The notes beneath the pieces were generated by a model. That model saw only the letters and a list, made by a program, of their open reading frames with translations. It searched no databases and was not told where the DNA came from. 64,000 bases of DNA from Archegozetes longisetosus (taxonomy: Eukaryota; Arthropoda; Arachnida; Sarcoptiformes; Trhypochthoniidae): NCBI GenBank assembly GCA_018873245.2, contig JAEMBT020000001.1, positions 17,328,220-17,392,219 on the forward strand, in the 5' to 3' direction. Both the position numbers and the translations under genes were made by a program. Numbering within the stretch: the stretch's first letter is position 1; every line of letters begins with the position of its first letter. Shown in pieces: positions 44,891-56,979 of this stretch.

Positions 44891-46177
44891 TCAAAATACT
44901 TTTTCACCGATGAACTTTTGTTTCAATTGATGATAATTTTTGTAACACGTTTCGCAGATTCGCTAAAAAAATTAACAACAAGTTCAGAATAATGTAGTAG
45001 ATTAAGTATAGATACAAACCATTGTCTGACTTCTGGTGAAAGGTGTGCCATCTATAGCTTCATCAGATTTCAAGATAAGGGTCATTATAAACATGTTGGA
45101 AACCAATGCAAACACTTTGACTTCCCTCAATATCTGTTCGATTGAATTCAGTTTGTTATCAGAAAATTGTTTTCCATGAATTTTCACCGATTCTTCAATA
45201 TATGTAGCAATAAATGGTTTTATTAATGAGTCGTCTGGAAAGTTATGTAGTTTCAAGAAATCAGCCCAAGTTTTTCCCCATTCAGCAAAGATAGTGCCAA
45301 AATCGGCACCACGAAAACCATAGCTGGAGTACTCGAAATCACAAAAAACTATCTTCCCTTTGCTTTCGGTGTTTTTATTATCAGTTTCAGTGACCATAAT
45401 ATTACTGCCGCGAAAGTCATTGTGACAGAAATGAATCGGAGAATTAGTTTCTAATACACGTTCATTTAGCCAATCGATCTCTTGCTTTAAATCATATCTC
45501 TTAAAAGTTTCACATTTATATTTGTCGAATTCCTCTTTTAAATCAAACCTCTCGTTGGCCAATTTGTAAAAGTTATCAAATGTTTCGAAAATCCAGTTTC
45601 CGGTCTTTTTTATTGAAACATCCAATGCATGGATATGTGCTAACTTTCTGGACAGTTCTTCTACTAGTTTTGGATCATTTTGTTCATCAACACGAAATTG
45701 TTTATGCTTTAAGGAATTTATTTTTGATAAGAAATTAAAATTTAATCGAAAATTCACAATTATTGAACTCAAAAATACCTTGTAATAGTGTTGTATTTGT
45801 CCACCTTCAAAAATACCATATATTTTTGGTCCCAATTTGTTTTCGGATACCAAAAGTGCAATAATAACATCAGTCAGTCTTTCATATTGACCACAATCAA
45901 AATTATTGAAATGTTTTCCTCCATATAATCTTATGATCACTTCTTGTGGTTCATCATTAATAGATTGAAATGGTTTAGAAATCGCACAATAGTACAACTG
46001 ATTAGTGTATGCACCGTTTAATCGTTTGACTTGAATTTGATCGATATCTACTTTAAGCCAAACTCCTGCTAAATAGTCTCTACACAGATCAAGACATTTT
46101 TGTTTAATATCTCCAGGTGTTTTGCCACGAAGTATCTCTATTTTACTTAAATCTGAATTATCAAAATCTTCGGCCAT
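44891..46177 (-). CDS. Choline/ethanolamine kinase, gene 8
   Basis: Exons 46177-45779 (133 codons), 45706-45020 (229 codons) and 44962-44891 (23 codons plus stop), about 385 residues, close to the usual family length. Catalytic motifs are intact: H228-N-D230 in HNDFRGSN (N235) and D256 in CDFEYSSYGFRGADFG. The glycine-rich loop reads LNGAYTN rather than SGGFTN, the only gene here with that change, which could affect nucleotide binding. Intron 1 is 72 nt (45707-45778), a multiple of three, and has no in-frame stop, so unspliced mRNA would encode the same protein with a 24-residue hydrophobic insert. Intron 2 is 57 nt. Its 5' flank resembles those of the dead copies at 22.2 and 30.2 kb. Confidence 0.9.
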
Positions 46178-47830
46178 AATTATATTTTTGAAAATGAATA
46201 GCTCATATCTTTATGCTTTTAATATGTATTTATTCCATAAGTTTCAATGAAATGATTTCTGCGGATGCTTGATGATCATTGTCATTTCACTCATAAGAAA
46301 GTAATAGATTAGGTTGAATTGAATGTTATATTTTGAATCCCACTATCTGATCAAATACACTGTCAATGACGAATAATTGAAACTAAAGTGGTAAGAAGCG
46401 TGTGTCGAATTCAAATTTCAGGCTTTTAATAGATTTTTTTTATTAGAAAAGTCCATATTATATTAATTTGGGCAAAACAGCCTCACAGATAGCATGACAG
46501 CAATTTAATTCATATTTTGTCCATACATAGCTATATTTATAATTATTCATTAAAAATATCTTTTAATACCAAATGCATCACTGGTTTTAATATTTAACTT
46601 TTGAAAACTCGCATAATCACAAATTGACTGACCATTTATTTGCCTAACTTAGCAACAACTGTAAAAATAGATATTTTCAACGTCAGTAATGAAGAAAAAC
46701 CTGTTTGTATATCGAATGACATTGAATCAATATCTGTAATTCATCCAAAAAGCAGACACACAAAAATTAGTGCTGAATTTTCCAGCAAAATAAATTTTAA
46801 TGACTCAGAAATTCTTCATTTTTTATTCATTTAGCAAAAAAATTGAAAAAACAAAACCTAATATATTTACATATTGCGAACGTATATCTTCAAGTTAAAT
46901 AAAATATTATAATAAAGGGAAATAACTATTACTGCCTTGGACATTTATTTTTTGAGACACCGCATGCAGCTTTTCATTAAATCTTCAAACTCAGTCCAGA
47001 GCAATGCATTGCTTGCCATTTATGATGATTACCATCATGCGATCACTGCTCATGCCGCGGACAAAAATAAGTCCCAAGACTGTACAGTAATTATGTTCGT
47101 TTAGAATACCACTATTAATGTCACGGCTTAATCACATTTTAAAAATTTGATTCGTCTTAAACTTCACTAACATTTAAAAGTTAAACGGACCTAATTCTCG
47201 ATTATAATGTTTTAAAGCTCGCTGTCGAGTGAAATATAAATGCAATAAGTAATTGCAACAATAATTAAAGTATAATATATTAAAGATATTTGCACAGTTG
47301 GTGCACTGTCCTGATACAATATTATTGCTTTATGTAGTTTCAAAATACCAGTTCAAGTTTTCGTGTCAAATTTGATCAAACTTTCCCTTTAATTTCCTCC
47401 TAAATCATCGAATATAAATATAATATAAAACAGCTTTATTTCTAACAAATATGTACTTCAATTGGATTTTTTAGCGTTAATCGTTGACTCAAACGATTCA
47501 GGCCTTGAAAAGTGTGAAGTAATATTTGATTTAATTACTAAATCATGTCCTTCGCTCACAACATTAAATCATTAATTGGTTCAGTAAAGCTTTACTATGC
47601 GATTACTTTATCGTAATTTTCACTTAAATGAAAGAACGTGTAGATTAGGTCTTATCTATTCAATGGATAATAATAATTAAGATAAGATCCAATAGAAACA
47701 GCGTGAGGAGCAGATAACTCTTCACTTCTAGTATCATATGATTTGTTGGCAAAAAATTTCAAAACTCTCAAAGTGTTTTATTGCCTCAATTGAGATCAAT
47801 CAAGAACTGTGCGAATCATTTAAGTAAAAA
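46178..47830. other. Spacer between divergent kinase genes
   Basis: Both ends are kinase 5' flanks (46178 to about 46400 for the minus-strand gene; about 47270-47830 for the plus-strand gene). The middle, about 46730-47215, contains words shared with the foldback family at 29.4-29.9 kb. The short open frame at 46640-46834 lies in this repeat and has no recognised domain. Confidence 0.5.
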
Positions 47831-49137
47831 ATGGAGGAAGACTTTAAAGATATAGACTTTAGTAAAATAGAGATTCTTCGTGGAATAACACCTGAAAATA
47901 TAGAACAACGCTGTTATGACTTGTGTAAAGATTATTTGGGGGGCGTTTGGCTTAAGGTTACGATCGATCACATAGAAGTCAAACGATTAAGCGGAGGATT
48001 TACTAATCAGTTATATTATTGTGCAATTTCTAAACCACTTCAACCTATTAATAATGAGCCACAAGAAGTTGCCATAAGATTGTATGGAGAGAAACATTTC
48101 AATAATTTGGATTGTGGTCAAAATGAAAGACTAACTGACATTATTATTGCAACTCTTGTATCTGAACATAAATTGGGACCAAAATTATATGGTTTATTCG
48201 AAAATGGACAAATACAACACTATTATAAAGTAAGAATTCTTTAATGAATAACTATTTGAATGATTCTGATTACGTCAAAATAACTTAACTATTGTGTTAC
48301 TCAAAAGCATAAACAATTTCGAGTCGATGAACAAAATGATCCAAATCTGGCTGAAGAACTTGCGAGAAAGTTAGCACGAGTTCATGCAATGGATGTTCCC
48401 ATAAAAAAGTCCGCAAATTGGCTTTTCGAAAATCTGAAGTTTTTCTATGAAAAGGCTCATCAAAAATTTCCTATAAATGACTTGATAGAAGAGTGTAATT
48501 GTCAAACTCTAAAGGAACATGACTTGAAGTTAGAGTTAGAATGGCTTCAAAAGTGTGTTTTGCAAACTAATTGTCCGATAGTTTTTTGTCACAATGACTT
48601 CAGAGGAAGTAATATTATGGTTATTGAAAACGATAATAATAACATTGAAACCAAAGAAAAGATAGTTCTTTGCGATTTCGAATACTCGAGTTATGGTTAC
48701 AGAGGGATAGACTTCGGAACTATATTTGTAGAATGGGGTCGAACTTTCAATGACTTTATGAAATTACATGAATTTCCAGATGATTCAGTGATGAAGCCGT
48801 TTATAGATATCTATATTAATGAATCGGTTAAAATTAAAGGAGAACAATATTCTAACAATAAATTAAATACTTTTGAACAGCTATTGAAAGAATTGAAAGT
48901 GTTTACATTGGTTTCATACATGTTTTTTATTACTTTTATGATGAAAACAGAGGAAGGATTACCATCGGTTCCTTTTGATAAGAAGCGAAATATGGTATCA
49001 AATTATATTCAACACTTATTTAATTTTTTAATAATTTATTTTTCTTTTGTTTTGAGGGCTTCGCTGAAATTTGTTACAAAAATTACTACCATTTGAAACA
49101 GAAATTTATTGATGAAAAGACAATTGCGACAGAATAG
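47831..49137 (+). CDS. Choline/ethanolamine kinase, gene 9
   Basis: Exons 47831-48229 (133 codons), 48308-48994 (229 codons) and 49057-49137 (26 codons plus stop), with introns of 78 and 62 nt, both phase 0; 388 residues. All motifs are present: SGGFTNQLYY loop, HNDFRGSN (H228, D230, N235) and CDFEYSSYGYRGIDFG (D256). The third exon (GFAEICYKNYYH..IATE) supplies the C-terminal aromatic helix typical of the family. The product should phosphorylate choline or ethanolamine; substrate preference cannot be read from sequence. An inverted, internally deleted duplicate lies at 43.2 kb. Confidence 0.93.
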
Positions 49138-49939
49138 AGAAGATTTTAAATTTACTTTTAGGCTCGAATTCAGATCTTATGCTATTTGGAAACTTTAAAA
49201 ATACAGTCAGATTTACTTTGTTTAAGTTGAAATTTCATCGCTAAAATGTTAGCTTTTTTTCACTGGAAGAACTTATTCTGACACAACTGTATATGGCTAG
49301 GTAAATTAAAATTAAAAGCTTAAAATGGCAATCTTTATTTAAATGTACTTTGGTAATTAAAATAAAACAGAGATTTGAGAATTTTATGTGACTATTCTAT
49401 CGTTCATACACATGTACATAATTTGTCACTCTAACTGTGATTCATTTTGCTTTAGGTTACTCAAAATTTTCCCAACCATATAGAAAATACTATTTTGTTT
49501 TGCATTGACTAACATTTTTCCAAAGTTATTAGATTGTTCTCTTGTGCAGATAAGCTAATTTGAATAGCATTTATAATCTTTTAATATGATAACTAGTTGA
49601 TGGTAAAAGTATTTTCAAAATTCGTCACTTTTGATGAGATACTCACCTTGTGAGATGCCACTCAATTGTAATTGTAGGTAATAATCAATTCAAGTTATAT
49701 GAGTGTTGAATTAACTAAAGTAGTGAGTAATAAAGCCTACAATTCAATTTCTACAATAATATCAAAGGTTAAATTACGGTTTGCTTGATAAAAATTTGTT
49801 TTATCAGCAGAAATGATAATAAAGTATAAGATATAATTGATTATGTACTTAATATAAAGAGTAGTTAGACACAGTACCATATCATTTTGATTCATTCAAT
49901 TAATGCCGTTCATTAGGTTAGTAATGATTTGAGCCCAAA
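49138..49939. other. Spacer with kinase 5' flank
   Basis: The last about 250 bases match the 5' flanks of the genes at 53.9 kb (+) and 39.0-40.3 kb (-). The rest is AT-rich with no gene. Confidence 0.5.
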
Positions 49940-51269
49940 ATGGTTGAGGACTTTATTAAAGTATACGAAGATGAAACTAAATACCCTAGTAGCAAAACAC
50001 CTGAAGATATTAAACAAAAATGTTATCTTTTATGTAGAGATTATTTGGCAGGAGTTTGACTTAAAGTAGGTATCGATGAGATTCAAGTCAAACGATTGAG
50101 TGGAGGAATGACTAATCAGTTATATTATTGTGTGATCACTAAATCACTTCAACCTATTAATGATGAACCACAAAACGTGGCCATAAGATTATATGGACCA
50201 AAACATATCAATAATTTGGATTGTGGTCAAAATGAAAGGTTGAATGATATTATTACTGCACTTCTTATGTCTGAATATAAATTGGGATCAAAAATATATG
50301 GTTTGTTCGAAAGTGGACAAATACAACACTATTATAAGTTAAGAGTTGTACTCAATTATTATAAAGTATTCTGACTTGGTTTAAAAGTGAATTTTAAGTT
50401 TTATAACTTATATTCATTTTAAGTATGCTTTTGTATTATTTTTGAAGCATAAAAGGTTTCAATCCTATTAACAAAAAGATCTGAAATTAGTTGAAGGGCT
50501 CGCAAAAAAGTTGGCACGAGTTCATGCAATTGATGTTCCCATCAAAAAGTCTGGAGATTGGATTTTCGAAGCATTTGATTCCTATTATGAAATGGCATAT
50601 CAAAGATTTGCCATAAATGATTTGATAGAAGAGTGCAATTGTCAAACTCTCAAAAAATATGACTTAAAGTTAGAGTTACAATGGCTTAAAGAGTGTGTTC
50701 TTCAAACTAATTCTCCGACAGTTTTTTGTCACAATGACTTCAGCGGAAGAAATATTATGGTCACTGACAACGATAATAATAGTGTAGAAACCAAAGAAAA
50801 GATAGTTCTTTGCGACTTCGAATGCTCGAGTTATGGTTACAGAGGGATAGACTTCGGAACTATATTTTCAGAATGGGGTCGAACTATAGCAGATTTCATG
50901 AAATTACATGATTTTCCCGATGATTCAGTCATAAAGCCGTTTATAGATCATTATATTAATGAATCGATTAAAATTCATGGACAACAATATTCTACTAATA
51001 AATTGAATACTTTTGAGCAATTTTTGAAAAAAGTGAAAGTATTTACATTGGTTGCAAATATGTTTTTCCTTACATTTCTTATGAAAGAAGATAAGGTAAT
51101 AATAGAAGATGTTCCGTTTGATAAGAAACGAAATGGTATAAAATTTTTTGAATCATTTCTCTTTCTATAATCGATTGATTCTATTTCGTAGGTGACCGTT
51201 GAATTGTGTTAAAAAATATTACCATCATTTAAAACAGAAACTCGCTGATCAGAACACATTTGTAATATA
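49940..51269 (+). pseudogene. Choline/ethanolamine kinase copy with several stops
   Basis: Three exons are recognisable: 49940-50338, 50448 to about 51135, and 51192-51269. Lesions: TGA at 50057-50059 in place of a conserved Trp (codon 40), loss of the exon 1 donor (AAGTTAAG instead of AAGGTATG), TAA at 50469-50471 in exon 2, a 2-bp loss at the exon 2 end, and TAA in place of the conserved Tyr codon in exon 3 (51210-51212). The catalytic HNDFSGRN and CDFECSSYGYRG motifs persist. It shares the SGRN and DFEC changes with the minus-strand gene at 39.0-40.3 kb, and its 3' flank with the gene at 53.9 kb. Confidence 0.9.
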
Positions 51270-51944
51270 ATTATAATCTTTTGTTTATTAGTCAAATTAA
51301 TATCATTTTAATTTTCACATTTCAACTTAAAAAACCAAACGATTATTTGATTTATATCACTTTGAATCAAATGATCACAAAATTCAAGTAAAATTGATTG
51401 TAGTTTTGTTCATAAAATTTGAAACTTTATTCATATCCAGATTCTGAAAATCAATCTTATGATAATAATAAACCCAACATTAAGAAGACTAAAGAAAATA
51501 GTTTATATAAAAAAGTTTTGATTAGTTAGTCTATGAAAGACGAGGAAAGTCAAGCTTAATTAAGAGCGACGCAAAGCTTAAAACGAAATGATAAAATATT
51601 AATATTTTTACTTTACTACATATATCTTGTAATGTAGTAGATCACATTCTAGCATAATACATAAATTTTTAATTCAAGATTTAACTAAAAACAGCATAGA
51701 CCTGCTCAGACCAACAATTACAAAATGTTATATGTTTAAGAACAAGTTCGACGGCAAATAAATTGATACATCTTTCACCAAAATATTATATATGAGTTAC
51801 TTCTAGTTTCGAAGAAAAAATATTTCTTCATGATTTTAACATTACTTCTATGTAACAAAATTTAAAAATATAATTTGATCCCCTCCTTACTTAGATCCTT
51901 CAGGGATTTCAGTCAAAATATTACAAAAATAATGGAATAATTTT
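51270..51944 (+). repeat. Duplicated kinase 3' flank
   Basis: Matches 55230-55910 at high identity and, inverted, 37.9-38.99 kb. No gene. The duplication continues, interrupted by the palindrome and a MITE, to about 53.1 kb (matching 56.2-56.35 kb). Confidence 0.85.
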
Positions 51945-52375
51945 AGAAAAGTTTCAGACCCACAATGGATACTGATGAATGACTGTGTAACGAGTCCGAA
52001 ACACTCGTTATTATAGTTAATTCATTTTTAAAGATTGGTACTCAAAATTTCAACTCATTAACACTTGAAGAGTACATATGATATGTTCAAGACTCATATT
52101 TCTGGAAAGTGTCTGCGAAGAAACTTTGAAATGATATGCATTTCATCATCTATTCCAATAGGTCCATCGATGGTCTTCGGTGATGTGCATATCATTTCAA
52201 AGGTTTTTGCATACAGTTTCCAGAAATATGTCTTAAGCATATCAGGTGAACTCTTCAAGAGTTTTTCACTTGAAATCTTGAGTGTCATTCTTTAAAAATG
52301 AATTAACTATATCATAACAAGTGTGTCTCATTCGTTATACAGTCGCCCACCGGTATCCATTGTGAGTCTGATGAC
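51945..52375. repeat. Long near-perfect palindrome, 430 bp
   Basis: Arms of about 210 bp run from GTTTCAGACCCACAATGGAT (near 51950) to the centre at about 52165 (GGTCCATCGATGG) and back to ATCCATTGTGAGTCTGAT (52356-52373). There is essentially no loop. Because the arms are inverted, both strands appear open here (52065-52295 and 52094-52288), which is an artefact. The corresponding duplicated flank at 55910-56160 has one arm and part of the centre only. Confidence 0.85.
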
Positions 52376-52556
52376 TATCGGTGAAATAGTTGTCGGCGAA
52401 CGTCCAGGCCCATAGTTTGAGGCAAATTGAGGCTCAGTTGTGTACGGTTGAACGACTGATAGTAATAGAAATAATAACCACTAAATTCTTCTATGAAAGA
52501 CAACACATCAAATGAAAACTTTAACCATTGATTTAACCATGTTCCAAGCCTTGAAC

Positions 52557-52824
52557 CACGCTTTAAAAAAGTTTTATGCTTATAGCACTTTAAAATGTCG
52601 CTTATTTGAACATTTTAAGAAATCAAAGTACTAAAACCTAAGTATGATAAAGTGGTTGAATTAAGTACCTTAATATACTATATTCAGTATTTTAAAGTTC
52701 TATTGTTGCTATTCATACATATTAATGTTCAATAAATTCACTTTAATGTACTTAAAGTATTTAAATCTATTTAAAAAATTTTGTTTTCACTTTAAAGTGA
52801 TATTGAACAAAACTTTTTAGAGTG
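52557..52824. mobile_element. TA-flanked MITE, about 270 bp (copy 1)
   Basis: Same family as 60207-60489, sharing among others the word ATGCTTATAGCACTTTAAAA. The right end AGAGTG is followed by TA (52825-52826). The left end is degraded. It is absent from the duplicated flank at 56.2 kb, so it inserted after, or was lost in, that copy. Confidence 0.78.
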
Positions 52825-53089
52825 TACTATAAAACTTTCCAAAATTTTCCTTTATTTTTATCGATTTTTTAACGAAATCCCGAAAAGAAACTAAGTGGGG
52901 ACGGGATCAAATGATATTTTGAAATTAAGTTCTGTTCCATAGACGTAATGTTAAAAAAGGGAAGAAATGTTTTCTTCTACGGAACCTAAAGTAACTAAGA
53001 TGCATCAATATATTCGCCATCGAACTGTAAGATCAAAAGTCGTTATCCACGTACAATGGTTTAACGTAGTTCTCCTTTAGCAAATAGTA

Positions 53090-53224
53090 CGGTAAACTCC
53101 TTCAACTTTGACATCTAATTAAATGACTTTTAGAGTCAGCTTCAAGTAGGCCATAACTTTCTAAAGAGTTTTTACATTGTTTTTTAAATTCACTTAAGTT
53201 TATTAGAGTTAGATAGATTTTACG
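53090..53224. mobile_element. TA-flanked MITE, 135 bp
   Basis: Ends CGGTAAACTCCTTCAAC and the complement of CGTAAAATCTATCTAAC, flanked by TA (53088-53089, 53225-53226). The same family and the same relative place as 56355-56490, inherited through the segmental duplication. Non-coding. Confidence 0.65.
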
Positions 53225-53891
53225 TATTTTATAAATTGATTTATAAAGCAATACAAGTACTCTATGATGAGTTTTAAATATTTCAATAGAAACGAAAATA
53301 ATCGTCATAAAACTAACATAGAGAGTGCACAAAGATTTTTAATATTATTTTTACGAGCATATGTTCAAATAAGTTTATGGATTGAGTATAAAATGTTTCT
53401 ATCTAATGACTTAAGAATGAAGGTCACTGATTAGAAGTTGTAAATTACGTACTAAATCATAAAGGCAATTAATCATAACTTTTTAAATAGTTATGGACAA
53501 TTTTAAGTATAGAATTTTGCAATAGAACTTAAATAATTGAGTTACATACAATCAAATATATAAATTGCTTGAGGAACTAGTTTAATACTACAGTGCCCCT
53601 CAATTGTAATTTTAGGTAATAATCGATTCAAATTATATGAGGGTAGGAATAAATTAAATATTAATAAATAAAACTTAGCATTGAATTTCTTTAATAGAAT
53701 CGAAGGTTGAAGTAGGGTCTGCTTAATAAACAATCATTTTATCAACTCAACTGATAATAAAGAATACGATTGAATACACAAGTAGTTTAAATAGCAGTTG
53801 AGCACTGTGCCATATTATTTATTTACATCAAATAGTCCTTGATAAACTCAATTGATGCCAGTCAGTATATCAGTAATGATTTGAGCCTAAA
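53225..53891 (+). repeat. Kinase 5' flank
   Basis: Matches in inverted orientation the 5' flanks of the minus-strand copies at 35.6-37.3 and 40.3-42.5 kb. The last 15 bases before the start codon (TGATTTGAGCCTAAA) are nearly identical to those of the copy at 49940. No separate gene. Confidence 0.65.
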
Positions 53892-55229
53892 ATGGCTGAG
53901 GATTATGTTAACATATATGCAGATGAAACTAAATATCTTAGAGGCAAAACACCTGAAGATATTAAACAAAAATGTTATAATTTGTGTAGAGATTATTTGG
54001 CAGGAGTTTGGCTTAAAGTAGGTATCGATGAGATTCAAGTCAAACGATTGAGTGGAGGATTGACTAATCAGTTATACTATTGTGCGATCACTAAACCACT
54101 TCAACCTATTAATGATGAACCACAAGAAGTGGCCATAAGATTATATGGACCAAAACATATCAATAATTTGGATTGTGGTCAAAATGAAAGACTACCTGAT
54201 GTAATTATTGCGCTTGTTGTATCTGAACATAAATTGGGACCAAAAATATATGGTTTGTTTGAAAGTGGACAAATACAACACTATTATAAGGTATGAACAG
54301 TTGTACTGAAAGTATATTATAAAATATTCTGACTTAGTTTAAAGGTGAATTTCTAGCTTCTAAACTTATATTTATATTAAGTACACTTCTGTATTATTTT
54401 TGAAGCACAAACAATTTTTACCTAATCATCAAAAAGATCCGAAATTAGTTGAAGAACTTGCAAGAAAGTTAGCACGAGTTCATGCAATTAATGTTCCCAT
54501 CAAAAAGTCTGGAGATTGGATTTTCGAAGCATTTGATTCCTATTATGAAATGGCATATCAAAGATTTGCCATAAATGATTTGATAGAAGAGTGCAATTGT
54601 CAAACTCTCAAAAAATATGACTTAAAGTTAGAGTTACAATGGCTTAAAAAGTGCGTTCTTCAAACTAATTCTCCAATAGTTTTTTGTCACAATGACTTCA
54701 GAGGAGCTAATATTATGATTACTGAAAACGATAATACTAACATTGGAATCAAAGAAAAGATAGTTCTTTGCGATTTCGAATACTCGAGTTATGGTTACAG
54801 AGGGATAGACTTAGGAAGTATATTTTCCGAATGGGGTCGAACTATAGCAGATTTCATGAAATTACATGATTTTCCTGATGATTCAGTCATAAAGCCGTTT
54901 ATAGATCACTATATTAATGAATCGATTAAAATTCATGGACAACAATATTCTACTAATAAATTGAATACTTTTGAGCAACTTTTGAAAGAAGTGAAAGTAT
55001 TCACATTGCTTTCGAATATGTTTTTTGCCATATTTCTTATGAAAGAAGATAAAGAATTAATAGAAGATGTTCCGTTTGATAAGAAACGAAATATGGTATG
55101 AAATCGTTTGAATCATTTCTCTTTCTATAATCGATTGAATCTATTTCGTAGGTGACCGTTGAATTGTGTTACAAAAATTATCATCATTTAAAACAGAAAT
55201 TCGCTGATCAGAACACATTTATGATATAA
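53892..55229 (+). CDS. Choline/ethanolamine kinase, gene 11
   Basis: Exons 53892-54290 (133 codons), 54406-55095 (230 codons) and 55152-55229 (25 codons plus stop), introns of 115 and 56 nt, both phase 0; 388 residues. Motifs: SGGLTNQLYY loop, HNDFRGAN (H228, D230, N235), CDFEYSSYGYRGIDLG and EWGRT. The C-terminal exon (VTVELCYKNYHH..TFMI) is complete, unlike in its close relative at 39.0-40.3 kb, which is frameshifted there. The intron sizes equal those of that relative within two bases. Everything expected for an active enzyme is present. Confidence 0.93.
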
Positions 55230-56350
55230 TTATAATCTTTTGTTTATTGGTCAAATTAAAATAATTTTAATTTTCACATTTCAACTTAAAAAACCAAACG
55301 ATTATTTGATTTATATCACTTTGAATCAAATGATCACAAAATTCAAGTAAAATTGATTGTAGTTTTGTTCATAAAATTTGAAACTTTATTCATATCCAGA
55401 TTCTGAAAAATCAATCTTATGATAATAATAAACCCAACATTAAAAAGACTAAAGAAAATAGTTTATATAAAAACGTTTTGATTAGTTAGTCTATGAAAGA
55501 CGAGGAAAGTCAAGCTTAATTAAGAGCGACGCATGGCTTAAAACGAAATGATAAAATATTTTTACTTCATTACATATATTTTATAATGTAGTAGATCACA
55601 TTCTAGCATAATACATAATTTTTTTAATTCACGATTTAACTAAAAACAGCATAGACCTGCTCCGACCAACAATTACAAAATTTTATATGTTTAAGAACAA
55701 GTTCGACGGCAAATAAATGGATATATCTTTCACCAAAATATTAGATATGAGTTACTTCTAGTTTCGAAGAAAAAATATTTCTTCATGATTTTAACATTAC
55801 GTCTATGTAACAAAATTTAAAAAAGTAATTTGATCCCCTCATCACTTAGATTCTTTTAGAGATTTCAGTCAAAATATTACAAAAACAATGGAATAATTTT
55901 AGAAAAGTTTCAGACCCACAATGGATACCGATAAATGACTGTATAACTGGTTCGAAACACTCGTTATCATATAGTTAATTCATTTTTAAAAACTGGTATT
56001 CAAAATTTGAAAGTCAATAACTTTCGAAGCGCTCGTTTGATGTGCATATATTTGAAGACTTATATTTCTGAACACTGTTTGAAATAAATCTTTGAAATGG
56101 TGTGCACATTACCGAAGATCATTCGTGGATTTATTGGGACAGATGATGGCATGGACATCAAATAAGTTTTTCAAATTAAGTTTTGTTCCATAGACGTAAT
56201 GTTAAAAACGTTAAGAATTTTATTTTTTTTTTGGAATCGGAGGTAACTAATACTTTGGTCAAATGTGTATAAATATATATGCCATCGGAATACAAGATCA
56301 AAAGCTATTGCCCACGCACAATGCCTCAACGTGGTTCTCCTTTAGGAGAT
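55230..56350 (+). repeat. Duplicated kinase 3' flank (second copy)
   Basis: Counterpart of 51270 to about 53080. It lacks the second arm of the palindrome and the TA-MITE at 52557. No gene. Confidence 0.8.
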
Positions 56351-56354
56351 AGTA

Positions 56355-56490
56355 CAGTAAAACAACTTCAACTTTGACATCTAGTTAAGTGGATTTAAAA
56401 ATCAGTTTTAATTAAATCATGTCCTTCTACAAGGTTTTTATATTGTTTTAAAAGTCACTTAAGTTTACCAGTGTTAGATAGGTTTTACTG
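56355..56490. mobile_element. TA-flanked MITE, 136 bp
   Basis: Ends CAGTAAAACAACTTCAAC and the complement of CAGTAAAACCTATCTAAC, flanked by TA (56353-56354, 56491-56492). Pogo-like ends. Related sequences lie at 53090-53224 and, as halves, near 37240 and 42500. Confidence 0.7.
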
Positions 56491-56584
56491 TATTTTTAGA
56501 TTGATTTATAAAGCAATATAACTGCGTTAACTCTTTTGTCGGTTTTAAATATCTCAATAAATATATAATCAATGGTAATAAAAG

Positions 56585-56587
<3 letters not shown>

Positions 56588-56617
<30 letters not shown>
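56588..56617. repeat. (AG)n microsatellite
   Basis: Fifteen AG units at the position homologous (inverted) to the (CT)n at 42339-42395. Confidence 0.95.
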
Positions 56618-56619
<2 letters not shown>

Positions 56620-56979
56620 TGAAAAAATTTTGAATATTATCTTTTCGGCTAGACTTTGAAATGGCTAATTTCATAATGTCTAATTTCATAATGGGTAATT
56701 TCAGAACGGCTAATCCCTATTTTGAATCTGCTAGTAACTGATTGCCGGAATGATTGTTCCGTTTTTCAGATTTTGGAATAAACTAGAAAAAAATCTTTTG
56801 AATTAGTAGTATTGAGTAAAATTTGAGCTGATAACAAAGTGTTCAGCATTTATAAATCCACTTTTCTTCTCAAAGAGAAGTCTAAATAAAATTTTACAAA
56901 TACCAAAGTATTCCCTTGGGACTAATATACGAATTTTTTATTTTGAGACTTACATTTGAGTTTAATGCACCAAAACCTA

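Noticed and set aside
52065..52295. Overlapping open frames on both strands
   Set aside because: Explained by the palindrome: the two arms read the same on opposite strands.
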